DNA of 64,000 bases from Nematopogon swammerdamellus (GCA_946902875.1 OX336359.1:3782001-3846000), one strand, 5' to 3'; counted from the first letter of the stretch, positions 19,200 to 30,096 are shown. The notes: generated by a model not told the origin, from the sequence alone. A program made the numbers and translations.

Positions 19200-19574
19200 T
19201 ATCTGACACGGTTGGCTACATCACCTACAACATCCGTGATGTCAGCCCATAACACCGGGTGAACTTGGTGCCACGTCAGTGCTTCCCTTCGGTCGTGCCG
19301 GCTACACTGAACTGGACGGAAAACAAGAACTATTTACATAGCCGTTTCGACCGACAACGTTTCATTCAGTGCGGTGGTACCAACCCGGGCGGTTTGAACC
19401 CTACCACTGATTGAGGTAGGAAGGGATGGGACCTACAGTTTTACGTGGAATCTGAACCGCGGTCAGCTTCCAACGGTCGAGCGGTCACCCATCCAAGTAC
19501 TGACCGCGCCCAGGGTTGCTTAACAATCAATAGCAACAGTCGACTGTCTGCACCACTGAGCTATCGAGGCTGAC
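19200..19574 (-). repeat. full-length SINE-A
   Basis: Minus-strand copy. Tail TCTGACACGGTTGGC, body, core, B box complement GGAATCTGAACCGC, a 5S-like segment (complement at 19481-19524, GGTCACCCATCCAAGTACTG then GTTGCTTAAC) and A box complement CACCACTGAGCTATCGAGG. Poly(A) is short or degraded. Confidence 0.88.
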
Positions 19575-19849
19575 ACTATTTGATGATATATATGTATGTA
19601 TTTATAGTGTTACTCTTCTTGTCACACAATTTATAATGAATTTCACCTACTTGACAAGTTAATGACGCTTCTATCCTTCAGAATTTTTCTATGCCCGTAG
19701 TTCGCCGGGCAGATGACACATAGCAGTTTTCCACAAGGGTGGTTTTAGAAGCAAAATCTATTTGGAATATGTGCGAATATCACCTGACATCGTGTGGTCT
19801 ACTGCACAGCCCCTGCTACAACGCGGGCGAAATCCTTTCTACATTATTG

Positions 19850-20130
19850 CTTCGTCGGTATCACGGAGCTTTTGAGTTTGATAGAGGGGAAAATCGGTCA
19901 AGCGCGAGTTTCACTCGCGCACGGGCGGTTCCGTAGATCTGCTATACCATAAGTGTTAAAAAACCATATCTATCTATATTTTGTATCTGCCATACCGAAC
20001 TGCCTGTCGCGCCATCTATCATTGAGTAGCGTAAAGATAATTGATTCTTAGCACGTTTATTGTATGGGGACCCCTTTTTTACTTTTTGCTTGTTTTATTA
20101 TTTGTTAGCGCAGCATCACTCCGACGCGAC
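19850..20130 (-). repeat. diverged family F repeat
   Basis: AAGCGCGAGTTTCACTCGCG, ACGGGCGGTTCCGTA, then TATGGGGACCCC and TACTTTTT, the order of family F on the minus strand. Strongly diverged, with some internal sequence not shared with other copies. Confidence 0.6.
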
Positions 20131-20440
20131 CCTTAAAAAGTCAAAAATATATCGTTTATTTACTTAAAGAAGTCGGGCATCCTATAATACCTGCGCATCT
20201 CTGAGATTTTATGTTTTATTAAAGCAAGAACAGGGAAATTATTTTTGACTTTTTAAGGGTCGGGATTTTTTTAATTTGTAATTTAACATTTTATATATTT
20301 TAAGTTATATTTATACATGAACAGGAAAATATACACAATACACAAACTATAACTACCTATCAAATTAAATAGACAAATATAACTAATTAAAAAAGAAAAA
20401 AAAAACTATAACTAAAAACCACTAAAAACTAAAAACTAAC

Positions 20441-20671
20441 TTATAAATTATATATTTCCTCAAGGGGCGTCGTCCCCGGGATGGTTCCCAGGATGGCGGC
20501 CGCGTTGCCCCTCTGTATCCCCAGACTAACTCGTTGCCGGAGATACGAGAGGCAACACGGGTTTCCAGTTGTGGTCACCATCCTGGAACCCACCTCAAGG
20601 ACGAAGGCCTTGGCCTCCTCCGACCACGTACCAAATGTCTCGACGGCGAAGGCCACGATTTTCCTGTTCAT
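20441..20671 (-). pseudogene. C-terminus of a distinct reverse-transcriptase-like element
   Basis: The frame reads VAFAVETFGTWSEEAKAFVL, then LSYLRQRVSLGIQRGNAAAI and LGTIPGTTPLEEIYNL before the stop. The 'VET.G....EA..' plus 'QR.S..IQRGNA..(I/V)LGT' pattern is familiar from C-termini of RT-containing mobile elements in invertebrates. The frame is intact over 77 codons and unrelated to the LINE ends elsewhere in the window. The element class cannot be fixed from this fragment. Confidence 0.6.
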
Positions 20672-20749
20672 GTATAAATATAACTTAAAATATATAAAAT
20701 GTACCTAAATTAATTTCAAACAATAAATGATCATATGATTTATTTAAAA

Positions 20750-20975
20750 AAAAAATTAACATTTATTTCAAGCTTTTTTAAAAAAACCTCATCCAAATCA
20801 GTCCACCGGTGAGATGTAATTTTTTTATTACTTCATAATTGCTTGATTATTTTATTACTAACATAGCTAATAATCATTCTGGTTAAACTAGCTTTCTATT
20901 AATATGATGTGAGACTGCGTCTGGCTCGAATTTCAAGAAGTGTACCGCCAATATTATATTACTCACCTGACAGAT
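20750..20975 (-). repeat. family E-like remnant and adjacent repeat
   Basis: AAACCTCATCCAAATCAGTC at 20788 is the complement of a family E segment. After it, GATGTGAGACTGCGTCTGGC to TACTCACCTGACAGATTC is the inverse of 25915-25985. Confidence 0.5.
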
Positions 20976-21304
20976 TCAGATTTAATATAATGTTAAACTT
21001 CATCTATCAGCGCAGATCGATAGAACACGATTTGATTAACTTTGCTCGATAGAAAAAAATCATGAACATGCCTCTGAATTTAGTTATAAAAACGTATTCA
21101 AGGCAATTTGACCAAATCAAGGCTTTGGAAAAAATATATTTTATTTGTTGAATATATATCTAAATCCGTAGCCTTTTACTTTTTTGTTTCGATCCGTAGT
21201 TTTGGAATAAAAAAAAGAAAACCGAATTTTTGTTTGATCGATTGATTGTGTTGCATCCTACTCCAACCAACGAAAGCGGCGCCTTGAAAGAGGTGTACGG
21301 GTGA

Positions 21305-21440
21305 ATACGGGTTCACAGGGCCTTAAAAAACCGCATCCAAATCGGTCCATCCGTTTAGGAGCTACGATTCCACAGACAGACTCACATATACACAGACACA
21401 CACTAAACTTATAACACCCCTCTTTTTTTGTCGGTGGTTA
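21305..21440 (-). repeat. family E repeat
   Basis: ACCGCATCCAAATCGGTCCA, GGAGCTACGATTCCACAG, CACACACTAAACTTATAACA then CCCCTCTTTTTTTGTCGG: the inverse order of the 4999 copy. Confidence 0.75.
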
Positions 21441-22840
21441 AAAATGGTCGTAGTAGAGGCCGTGGTGGTACGGCTGTTCAATGGCCCTTCCAGCTTATTT
21501 CTTATTCGGTGGTTGGCATATTTCAGCTGATACATTAGTAAGATTACATCGGTAACCGCATATACAAATTTATATTTTACTACTTGCAACCTAAATTCAA
21601 CCGTATTCCTTACAATATGGAGTTCACAATTGAAGAATGTAGGTTTAGGCTAAATTGAATAAAATCGCAGGTGAATTCTATCGCGGCCACAAATCGCTGT
21701 TGCCTGTTTAGAGGTCTGGAGAGGCACTCGCGTCTTTCGAGAATGCTTCTTCGCGTTCTATTGTTTGAAATGCTGTGCTGCCGACAGCTGAAGTGGTGAG
21801 GTTGAGATATTTAAGAATTTTTAGCATTTAATTTTTGACGTTCGGTTGTTGTTTATTGTTTTTTGAGCATCCTCATGGCAGACTGCACTCGAACTTGTCA
21901 CAATTTTGTTCTATACGGTTCGATTACAAGTACGAAGAAGAACCGGCGGAGTGTGCAAGGGGTGCGGCCGAGAGGCAACAAATATCATCATGATCATCAT
22001 CATCGCCAGCCTGTATCGGTCCACTGCTGGCCTTGGGAGAGGCCTATGTCCAGCAACAAATATGAATACGAAATATTAATGTAGGAGGTTACATACCAGC
22101 TCTCGCAAAGCCCACGTCAGAAGAAGCTGTACAGATTTATTCTTTGGTACAGACAATCATTGCAAGAAGGTAGAATAATACCTAAGTGATTTTAAGAAAT
22201 TTTTAGTTTTAGTAATGAGGTCTTTATTTGTCTTTGTGCGTGTTATTTTATGTTTGTTTATATCTGGTAGGTATGTTTGGGACGGCACTCCCATCCCATT
22301 AATTTTTTGTGTTATTTGTATTACTGTGTAATTTAATTTGTTTATGATAATATGTTGTTAAGGAAAGGGGCTGTATATATATGAATATATCTTGGGCTAT
22401 ATTCATAAAGTGAATAAAGCTCAAAATTAAATTTAAAAAAAGAAAAAAGAAGAACCGGCAAGAAACTTCGCAGGGTATTTTTTTTATAAATATTGTTTCA
22501 AGTATTGACTAATCTAAAACCCTCTAAAATCAGCTAACATGGCGGGATGGGGGGAAATTTCTCGTTTTTACTCATAAGGTAATTTGAAAAATGCAAAATC
22601 ATAATAATTTTTCACACGTATTGCAAAATTTTCAAAATATAAATTATTGTGTATTCTCTCTTATTTTGATAATCTTGATTACGATTTGTCCTCACACAAA
22701 TAAAGTAGAATTGTTTTTACAATAAATAAATCAATGAATATCTAAATAGGTACATTTTTATATTAGTAGGCCCTTATAGAAAAGCGAGTCAAACAGTATC
22801 TCATTTCAAGCGCGTAGTAACAATCGCTACTCCAAGCTAG
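21441..22840. other. no gene recognised
   Basis: Mixed AT-rich sequence. GGTCCACTGCTGGCCTTGGG then AGAGGCCTATGTCCAGC at 22018-22054 is a scrap of an RTE-like 3' end. The remainder is unassigned. Confidence 0.35.
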
Positions 22841-23174
22841 CCGTTATGAATTCAATTCATTTCAAATTAGGAATTACAGACTGCCCGCCTGGTCGAGCAA
22901 TACGATCAATAATAACGATATTAAATTTCCAAGAACTCTACCCGCGTCGTCTACACAAGGAAACCATACAATTTATAGCAGACTGTGCTCTACAATTACA
23001 ACCCGTTACAATAAGACTCACCTGTACAAACTTTACAAATTAAATTAAAACTAAAACCCGACTCTGGTGTGACAGAGCAGTGTGAAGGTTAGTCGGTCGC
23101 CAAAAATGACAAATCACGCTCTAAAAAGTATGAAACAAGATAATATTCTCATCTGAAATTGTTATGTACCTACA
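22841..23174. other. unassigned stretch left of the long-TIR element
   Basis: A 65-codon open frame at 22846-23043 shows no recognisable motif. Confidence 0.35.
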
Positions 23175-23182
23175 AACTATTC

Positions 23183-24626
23183 GATCTCGTGGCGTTCTGA
23201 CCCATTCTCAGGACCCACTGTCAAAAAGAAAAAAAATTGTGGCCTTTCGACCCAATTACATTTAATTTTGAGAGGCGTTCTGACCCACTTACCAGAATAC
23301 ACAGATACAGTAAGTGAACTTCCTTTGTGGCAATTTGCATACCTCCTATCATTTCTGCTGCCCTGGTACTTTATTTCCCATTCCCAGCTTACCAAGAAGT
23401 CTTCGGGTTTCCACTTTAATTACGGTGACTGTATTCTGACCATTTGAATACTTTATTGCACAAAAAATAACAAAAGGTGGACTTAAAGCCTAAATGCATA
23501 TCTGCCAGTCATGCCTGAGATTGTGAGTAGTGTAGGTGGGTAGTGCGGGAAATTAAATGAGAGATTACTTATGTTATATTTATGTTTTTCTGAAAATTAA
23601 GAATTTGAATTTTTTGTTGTTTTTTGTTGTTGTGTTGTTTAATCTGATATACACTCCGGAAAAAAAACATAGCACCAAAGATTCGTATATGCAATCTTTT
23701 GGTAGTGCAGTTGGGAATGAAAAAGTAAGGCTCTTTAAAATTCCATTGTGTACTACTACTCAGTAGTGCAAACGGGAGGAAATAATTCCAAACGACACTA
23801 CCGGTTTCGCAGCTTGTAGTACAGTAGTGCAGATGGGAAAAAAATTCCAAACAGCACTACTGGTAGTGCAGCTTGGTAGTGCAGAGTGGGGAACGATTTA
23901 TCCAAATAGAAGTATTCTATACTGGTTTTGTATGTTTACTGTGCTGAAAATTCAGCACAGTAAACATACAACACCAGTATATAATACTTCTATTTAGATA
24001 CATAGTTCATAATAAACTAAATATTTTTTTAATAAAGTTTAAGTTTTATTGTCTCATAGCTACAGATAGGTAACTGGTAACTGGCCATTTTCTATTCGAT
24101 ATTAAGAAAAATAACTTCATGTCACATTTTTTTCTGAACAATATGGTCAATTTTATTTTATATATTATATAATTTTTATATAATATTTTTACAACCTTAG
24201 AAATTCTAGCCAATTATTCCAATTAAAACATTCCGTTTGTTTCCTTTCTTTTTCATTTTATTGATGTGAATAAAAAAGTAAAAAATACTTCTATGTTCTG
24301 TTAATTTAAAATTATTAGTTGTATTTAATAAATAAAACAAATAATGAAAGACTAAGACAAATAAACTATTTGACAATATGCTTTATTATATGAACGCTAC
24401 TTATTGCTGTACGTGACTTTGTATTTAAATATTTGCTAAATTAAAATATATTCTAGTTTCTGTACATTTATTGCTACAAAAGAAGTTCACTTACTGTAGG
24501 TATCTGTGTATTCTGGTAAGTGGGTCAGAACGCCTCTCAAAATTAAATGTAATTGGGTCGAAAGGCCACAATTTTTTTTTCTTTTTGACTGTGGGTCCTG
24601 AGAATGGGTCAGAACGCCACGAGATC
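23183..24626. mobile_element. 1.44-kb non-autonomous DNA transposon with ~145-bp TIRs
   Basis: The left end GATCTCGTGGCGTTCTGACC and following 145 or so bases are repeated inverted at the right end (to GGTCAGAACGCCACGAGATC). The element is flanked by an exact 8-bp duplication AACTATTC at 23175-23182 and 24627-24634. An 8-bp duplication fits hAT, P-like or Merlin-type elements; the termini do not start with the usual hAT CA. The interior lacks a transposase and contains GTAGTGCAG-type short repeats (23700-23890) and a strong hairpin at 23900-24003. The TIR arms differ at only a few positions. Confidence 0.85.
23900..24003. repeat. long hairpin inside the 23.2-kb element
   Basis: AAATAGAAGTATTCTATACT, GGTTTTGTATGTTTACTGTG and CTGAAAATTCAG form the left arm and loop. 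The right arm repeats CACAGTAAACATACAACACC and ATAATACTTCTATTTAG in reverse. Arms about 46 bp with few mismatches. Confidence 0.85.
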
Positions 24627-24794
24627 AACTATTCAATATTTTATCGTCTATTAAATAAACAACTTACACGTATATTAATTAATGTATTTAATAAATATTC
24701 ATAGTGTTGTTCAGAGGATAGCCGTGGTCGTATGCCACTTTTCCCTAAGCTTATGACCGCTTACTACTGTTTTGATGTATTTTTTTGTTAAGGA

Positions 24795-25262
24795 AGTTAA
24801 GCGAAACGTCGGTCGAAACGGCTATGTAAATAGTTCGTGTTTTCCGTCCAGTTTAGTGTAGCCGACATGAAACGAAGGGAAGCACTGACATGACACCTAG
24901 TTCACCCGGTGTTATGGGCTGACATCACGAATGTTGTAGGTCATGTAGCAAACCGTGTGAGTTTCCTTAAAAAATTCGTTTGATCGTGCCGGCTACACTG
25001 AACTGGTCGGAAAACACAAACTATTTACATAGCCGTTTCGACCGACGTTTCATTCAGTGCGGTGGTACCAACCCGGGCGGGTTAAACCCTGCCACCAAGT
25101 AAGATTAGGACGGAAGGGACCTACAGTTTGCGAGGAATCCGAACCTCGGTCAGCCTCCAACGGTCAGTGGTCACCCATCCAAGTACTGACCGCACCCAGC
25201 GTTGCTTAACATTCAATAGCGACAGTTGACTGTCTGCACCACTGAGCCATCGAGGCTGACGA
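24795..25262. repeat. inverted SINE-A pair
   Basis: A plus-strand body and tail (GAAACGTCGGTCGAAACGGC to TTTCCTTAAAAAA, 24795-24978) is followed at once by a minus-strand copy beginning in the body (TCGTGCCGGCTACACTGAAC). That copy extends through core and B box to a very clear 5S-like segment (complement 25169-25210) and the A box at 25262. The minus copy lacks its tail; the plus copy lacks its head. Confidence 0.88.
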
Positions 25263-25540
25263 CGACGACAAGGTTCTATAAAATTGCGTCTACTTTAGTT
25301 GCCGACTCAACACCCAGCTAGTAAGGTGATGACAATGGGCTGTCGGCGCGCGGACACCAGATAATATATTGGCTGGGACAGCGCAAAGCATGGCATTGTG
25401 CGGCTCGAGAAGCGTACTTCGGAAGTATAGTGCCCGGCGACCCAGAAAGGGCTGAAAGACGACGATGCTATAGCTATTTTTCTTCACTTATTTACTGTGA
25501 GTATGTTGGTAGCTATCCTATTTAAGTGAGCTAAACGTTG
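25263..25540. other. unassigned
   Basis: No recognised feature. Confidence 0.35.
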
Positions 25541-25985
25541 TGTTGTAACGGCCACTACATTAAGCTTAGGAAATGATTATTGGGGTCAAATAGTAACAAA
25601 AAATTTCAATAAATTTATTCTGAATTACCTTTGAATAAAACAAACTAATTAATTAATTTAGTGTATAAATGATCTTATGTTCCGCACGAACGTGGGAATG
25701 AAAGCCGCGCGGTGAGTGAGCGAGCAAGGACGAGTGCGCGGAGCGAGGAGATGTTGTGTAAGTGATTTTTTCGACCCCAACCGTTCCCGCGCCTGCACCC
25801 TCCCCCCGCGAGCGTCAAATTACACTTGACGAAAACATAAATTTAAAAAATTAATATCTCCAAAATTAAAACTTTAGAGAAAAACTTTATTTACTTTTTT
25901 GTTTCGGTTTTGAATCTGTCAGGTAAGTAATATTGGCGGTACACTTCTTGAAATTCGAGTCAGAAGCAGTCTCACATCACCTTAA
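25541..25985. repeat. dispersed GC-rich repeat, copy 2, with adjoining repeat
   Basis: Starts near GTGTTGTAACGGCCACTAC. The section 25669-25905 matches 13921-14170 (ATGTTCCGCACGAACGTGG, GTGAGTGAGCGAGCAAGGAC). From 25915 a second repeat (CTGTCAGGTAAGTAATATTG) matches 20905-20975 in reverse. Confidence 0.65.
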
Positions 25986-26735
25986 AACCACTGAAATAAA
26001 AACTATGTGCGCTATATTTAGAAATACGTTTGTGTTAATATCTTTTAAATCTATTAAAAATACATAATAATAGCACAATGCCACGGATCATACGAGTAAG
26101 TGCCGCGCCGTTAAGTGTCTGACCTAAAACCTCCTCACTTGAGTACTTAAATCTCTTCCAAGGAGCTTGAGAGCTCTCTTTAAATTCCTTCGAAACATGT
26201 GAGCACGTTCTTTAGAAGGATCCGAAAGGAGAGTTTGTCGAGTTGCAGCAGCTGTTGAGTAAAACATGAAATGGTCAAAAGCGAATTTTACAACTTTCAA
26301 GGCGTTCCTGTTGCTTTAAACATGAGCGCGCTAGAAGAATTCAAAAGAAGTGAAATGTTATTGTCCTAGATTGCAACAACTTATTTCGTCCTCAACGTAA
26401 TCTATAGAATGATCGTGTGTATACCAGCAGCACTATTAGGACGTGAGTAATTCAAAGTATATATATTTTCCGAAATATAGTGACTCAAAAAAATACACCA
26501 TCTTGACACCTCCACCACCACTTTGACATTTAATTTGGGAGTTCACATTTTATAATACAAATGCATGTAGGTGAGGTGCTAATAAGCGACAGATGTAAAG
26601 TGTTAATGTTCATTATGTAATTATGTGATAGATTTTTCGTTCTTCGTTGTTCATTCAATCAAATTTTAATGTTATTCAAATCAGTTTAAAAATAGAAACA
26701 AAAAAAAAATTTGGATGAACATTATAATTTTTATG
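25986..26735. other. no feature recognised
   Basis: AT-rich sequence without a recognisable frame or repeat. Confidence 0.35.
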
Positions 26736-26739
26736 TATC

Positions 26740-27092
26740 CGTATCCCGTATGGAAGCTTATTACTAAGCCTACGCCGTCTGTATGTCTGTCTGTCTTACT
26801 GCAGTATCTTTGAAACCGTATAGGATAGCGAAATAGACGAATAACTACTTAGACCAAACGCTTATTTGAAATGACATTTAGTCATAAAGCGATTTAGGCA
26901 CACTGCGTTTTAGGTATACAGCGAGCCAAGGGAAATTTTCACAGTGTTATTTTATTATAGCGGATATAACAACAATTAATAACAAAACATTGAAAAAGTA
27001 AAAAAATAAGGGGGTTCCCATACAAGAAACGTGTTTTCTTTAAATGTTTTTCAAACCTCGGTGCGCGAGTCCGACTCGCATTTGGCCGGTTT
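26740..27092 (+). repeat. family F repeat
   Basis: ATTACTAAGCCTACGCCGTC, TGTCTGTCTGTC, AATTTTCACAG, TTCCCATACAAGAAAC, then CTCGGTGCGCGAGTCCGACT and CATTTGGCCGG. Diverged in the middle. Confidence 0.75.
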
Positions 27093-27468
27093 TTTTTTAT
27101 TTTGCCTTTGTTTTTCCCCTTGTCATTATGAGCTTCAGAAACAGTCTCGAATGCGCTGCAAGTATTCACAATATCAAAGTGTAAATTAACACATTTGTGT
27201 CAGAAATTCGACAATTAACACATTGATTGATTGATTTGGAAACTTAACTGCTACTATAATGACAGGTTATCACGATGAAGTGTGAAGCCAATTACAAATT
27301 TCCGCTTTTTACCAAATTAAATTCTATTTTAAGCTAGGTAAATACAAACAAAGCAAGTAATTAAGTACATTTATAGATGAGCTGAACATATGTGATAGTT
27401 TGTGAGAGGGTGTGGGAGTGTGTGTGCTGTGTTAATTAGTGTGTTTGAGAGAGGTTACATGTGAACGT

Positions 27469-27791
27469 ACCGTGTGGGGCCGGTACTTTAAAAGAATAGC
27501 CCCACTGCATCTCTCCCCGTGTATGTCGTAAAAGGCGACTAAGGGATATGACTCCCTTCTTATATTACTAGGTGGTAGGGTTTAACCCGCCCGGGTTGGT
27601 ACCACCGCACTGAATGAAAGGTCGGTCGAAACGGCTATGTAAATAGTTTGTGTTTTCCGTCCAGTTCAGTGTAGCCGGCACGACCGAAGGGAAGCACTGA
27701 CGTAGCACCAAGTTCACCCGGTGTTATGGGCTGACATCACGGATGTTGTAGGTGATGTAGCCAACCGTGTCAGCTTCCATAAAAAAAAAAC
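27469..27791 (+). repeat. head-B / SINE-A body retroposon
   Basis: Head-B (CCGTGTGGGGCCGGTACTTT, hairpin GTGGGGC..GCCCCAC, GTCGTAAAAGGCGACTAAGG) joins the SINE-A body at TATTACTAGGTGGTAGGG. It ends GTGTCAGCTTCCATA plus poly(A). No tRNA/5S head. This is one of four near-identical plus or minus copies (33616, 48211, 50642), so this arrangement was mobile as a unit. Confidence 0.9.
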
Positions 27792-27864
27792 GTATAAATG
27801 TATTTTTTTTATTGGAAAACTACAGCAATTCAAATTAAAATTTTCCAGTTATATGTTTTTTTAC

Positions 27865-28050
27865 ATAAGCCAACATGGTTGGCTGTATCGAGAGACCAAT
27901 GGTACAGTCGATGGAGCCAAAAACACCTCTGCTCGCGAAACCACGCTCATAGAGGCGCCATCCCAGCAGATTTGCGGACTGCTGCTAGGCTGTCTTAGCC
28001 CGTTGATACGACGTTTGAAGACACCCAGGTGTGCCCAGGTTAAAGGATGT
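27865..28050 (-). pseudogene. LINE-R 3' end
   Basis: Complement of the LINE-R tail (CATAAGCCAACATGGTTGG) followed by 3' UTR and the FK(R/S)R.N codons. A short GTGCCCAGGT duplication interrupts the frame near 28030. Confidence 0.75.
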
Positions 28051-28099
28051 GAGGGTGTGTGTATGCTGAACGACGTGTACGTGTCGTGCCTATGATTCA

Positions 28100-28695
28100 A
28101 CAAGTATAGACAGAGATAGACATGTGTTTGTCATTTTGTCTCTACTCGCACCACTTTAAACCTACTCAACGAGTTAATGCCCGTTCATTGAATTATTTAA
28201 GCGCACCAAAGCGCACACCGCTCTGCAGACAATGGACGTTCGCAGCGTATGAAAGCGTTGAGCTGTATTATAATTTAAAACAACGCAGCGTCCGTTCCAC
28301 AATCAAGCAGAATTAATTGGGATATTTTAGGATAGGGCGCGCTGTTTCATTAAAATTAATATCGCTGAATAAATCAATATTGAAAGGGAAAGCTTCATAA
28401 TGGTTTCTGCTGGTATCGCGGCGCGGTATACTATCTGCTGCGATAAAAGTTTATAATTGAAACATTGTTTTAATAGACTATACATAGTTTGGGGCGTTTT
28501 ACGTTTTTGCTTGCTCGGCGAAATGAATGTTAAAAATTTGCAGTAGAAAATTGAAATTCACTTGGAAAACGCAAAAGTTTCTTGGAATTGTCTTATCTGG
28601 GTATTTCAATTCAACTTGTACAGACTTTCTTTATAGGTAAATGTACTGATTTTAATTATGAGTTTGCTAAGACCTTAGGTATCTTACTTTATATC
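28100..28695. other. no feature recognised
   Basis: AT-rich; no gene, no repeat assigned. Confidence 0.4.
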
Positions 28696-28714
28696 AATGT
28701 TTTCAGTTACGCGG

Positions 28715-28945
28715 TATAACTTTCGTCGACTTTTCGTCCCTCACTGTGAGGACATCATTAGGACTCGCAGTACTGCGACGACTTGGAGGACGCCCGACAC
28801 GTCGTCCAGTCAGATATCAAGTTGACATCTAGTTGACATCTGACTGGACGACTTGTCGGCCCCTCCAGGTCGTCGCAGTAGCGCGAGTCTTGATGATGTC
28901 CTCAGAGCTTCCTCAGAGTGAGGGACGAAACGTCGACGAAAGTGA
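28715..28945. repeat. ~230-bp imperfect palindrome
   Basis: ACTTTCGTCGACTTTTCGTC to TCCAGTCAGATATC is matched in reverse by GATGTCAACT, CTGACTGGACGAC, GGTCGTCGCAGTA, GATGATGTCCTCAG and GAGGGACGAAACGTCGACGA. Centre about 28830. A single-arm copy lies at 51338-51480. The right arm runs straight into a SINE-A body. Confidence 0.8.
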
Positions 28946-29110
28946 GTTCAAGTGGCTATGTAAATAGTTTGTGTTTTCCGTCCAGTTCAGTGTTAGCCGG
29001 CACGACCGAAGGGAAGCACTGACACGGCACCTAGTTCACCAAGGTGTTATGGGCTAATATCAAGGATGTAGTAATTAATGTAGTCAACAGTGTCAGTTTC
29101 CATATAACAA
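28946..29110 (+). repeat. SINE-A body fragment
   Basis: GTGGCTATGTAAATAGTTTG, GTAGCC/TTAGCCGG-type sequence and CACTGACACGGCACCTAG, ending GTGTCAGTTTCCATA. Joined on its left to the palindrome in place of head and core. Confidence 0.8.
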
Positions 29111-29112
29111 AA

Positions 29113-29487
29113 GATACATTGCTATTACACATGGAGTATGGCCAATTACACATAATATAGTATGGCCAAAGATACATTGCTATTACCCAATGATACATCA
29201 TTGGCTATTACACATGGAGTATGGCCAATTACACATAATATAGTATGGCCAAAGATACATTGCTATTACCCAATGATACGTCATTGGCTATTACACATGG
29301 AGTATGGCCAATTACACATAATATAGTATGGCCAAAGATACATTGCTATTACCCAATGATACGTCATTGGCTATTACACATGGAGTATGGCCAATTACAC
29401 ATAATATAGTATGGCCAAAGATACATTGCTATTACCCAATGATACGTCATTGGCTTTTAAACATGGAGTATGGCCAATTACACATTT
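29113..29487 (+). repeat. 83-bp tandem satellite
   Basis: CATGGAGTATGGCCAATTAC starts at 29130, 29213, 29296, 29379 and 29462, an exact 83-bp period. Four full units plus partial ends; units differ at a handful of positions. Each contains two TATGGCCAA motifs and the near-palindrome CCAATGATACGTCATTGG. Confidence 0.95.
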
Positions 29488-29489
29488 CC

Positions 29490-30096
29490 CTGATTAGTTG
29501 ATTTTTTTACTATTTCAAAAGGTAATGCGTTTCGACCTACGGTTTCGACATTTCGTATTGAAGTTCTGGTAATGTTTAATCTGAAAACAATTTTGTCTTT
29601 GCGAGAAAAGTCGAACAAAAATTTTGTAACTGTCATTACCTTTCGAGCATCTTTTGAGGGAAAAATAACTCTGTCCATTGTATACAGTATTTCGTCGGTA
29701 TACTGGTAAAACCCATTAAATGGCATTTTTAGGTAAAATGAGTTAATAATGAAGTTCTACATATTTTTTCGTGCTCTTTCTTCTGGTAAAACCCGTTTAT
29801 TGATACGACGTTTAGTTTTGAAGTTAGGTTGTGTAAATACCAGGTAATCTCTCAAGTTTTCCTTAGAATACGCAAGTAAAACCAATTAAAACCATTTAAT
29901 GAAATATTTTATAAATTTGGTTCCGTAAGAAGCCTTTAAAGTATTTTAAATGTACTGACATTATTTAAGTGAAGGTCCTCTCGTGGTTCAAATACCATAC
30001 AAGCAAAACCCTATAAGCTCACTTACCATGAATATTGCAGTATTTTAAAAATATGTGTACAAGTAAAACCCATTAAGCACAGTCCCATTTTATTAC
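29490..30096. other. AT-rich segment with spaced GTAAAACC motifs
   Basis: GGTAAAACCCATTAA (29705), GGTAAAACCCGTTTA (29784), AGTAAAACCAATTAA (29874), AGCAAAACCCTATAA (30000) and AGTAAAACCCATTAA (30062) recur at irregular 65-125 base spacing. The inverse, TAATTGGTTTTACC, occurs at about 38888, joined to GTATACCGACGA, which is the inverse of 29692-29704. No coding content. Confidence 0.6.

Noticed and set aside
22846..23043. 65-codon frame as an exon near the long-TIR transposon
   Set aside because: No recognisable domain, no splice signals in matching positions, AT-rich third positions.
29113..29487. Regularly spaced repeats considered as a CRISPR array
   Set aside because: Units are a continuous 83-bp satellite with no unique spacers, and the genome is eukaryotic.
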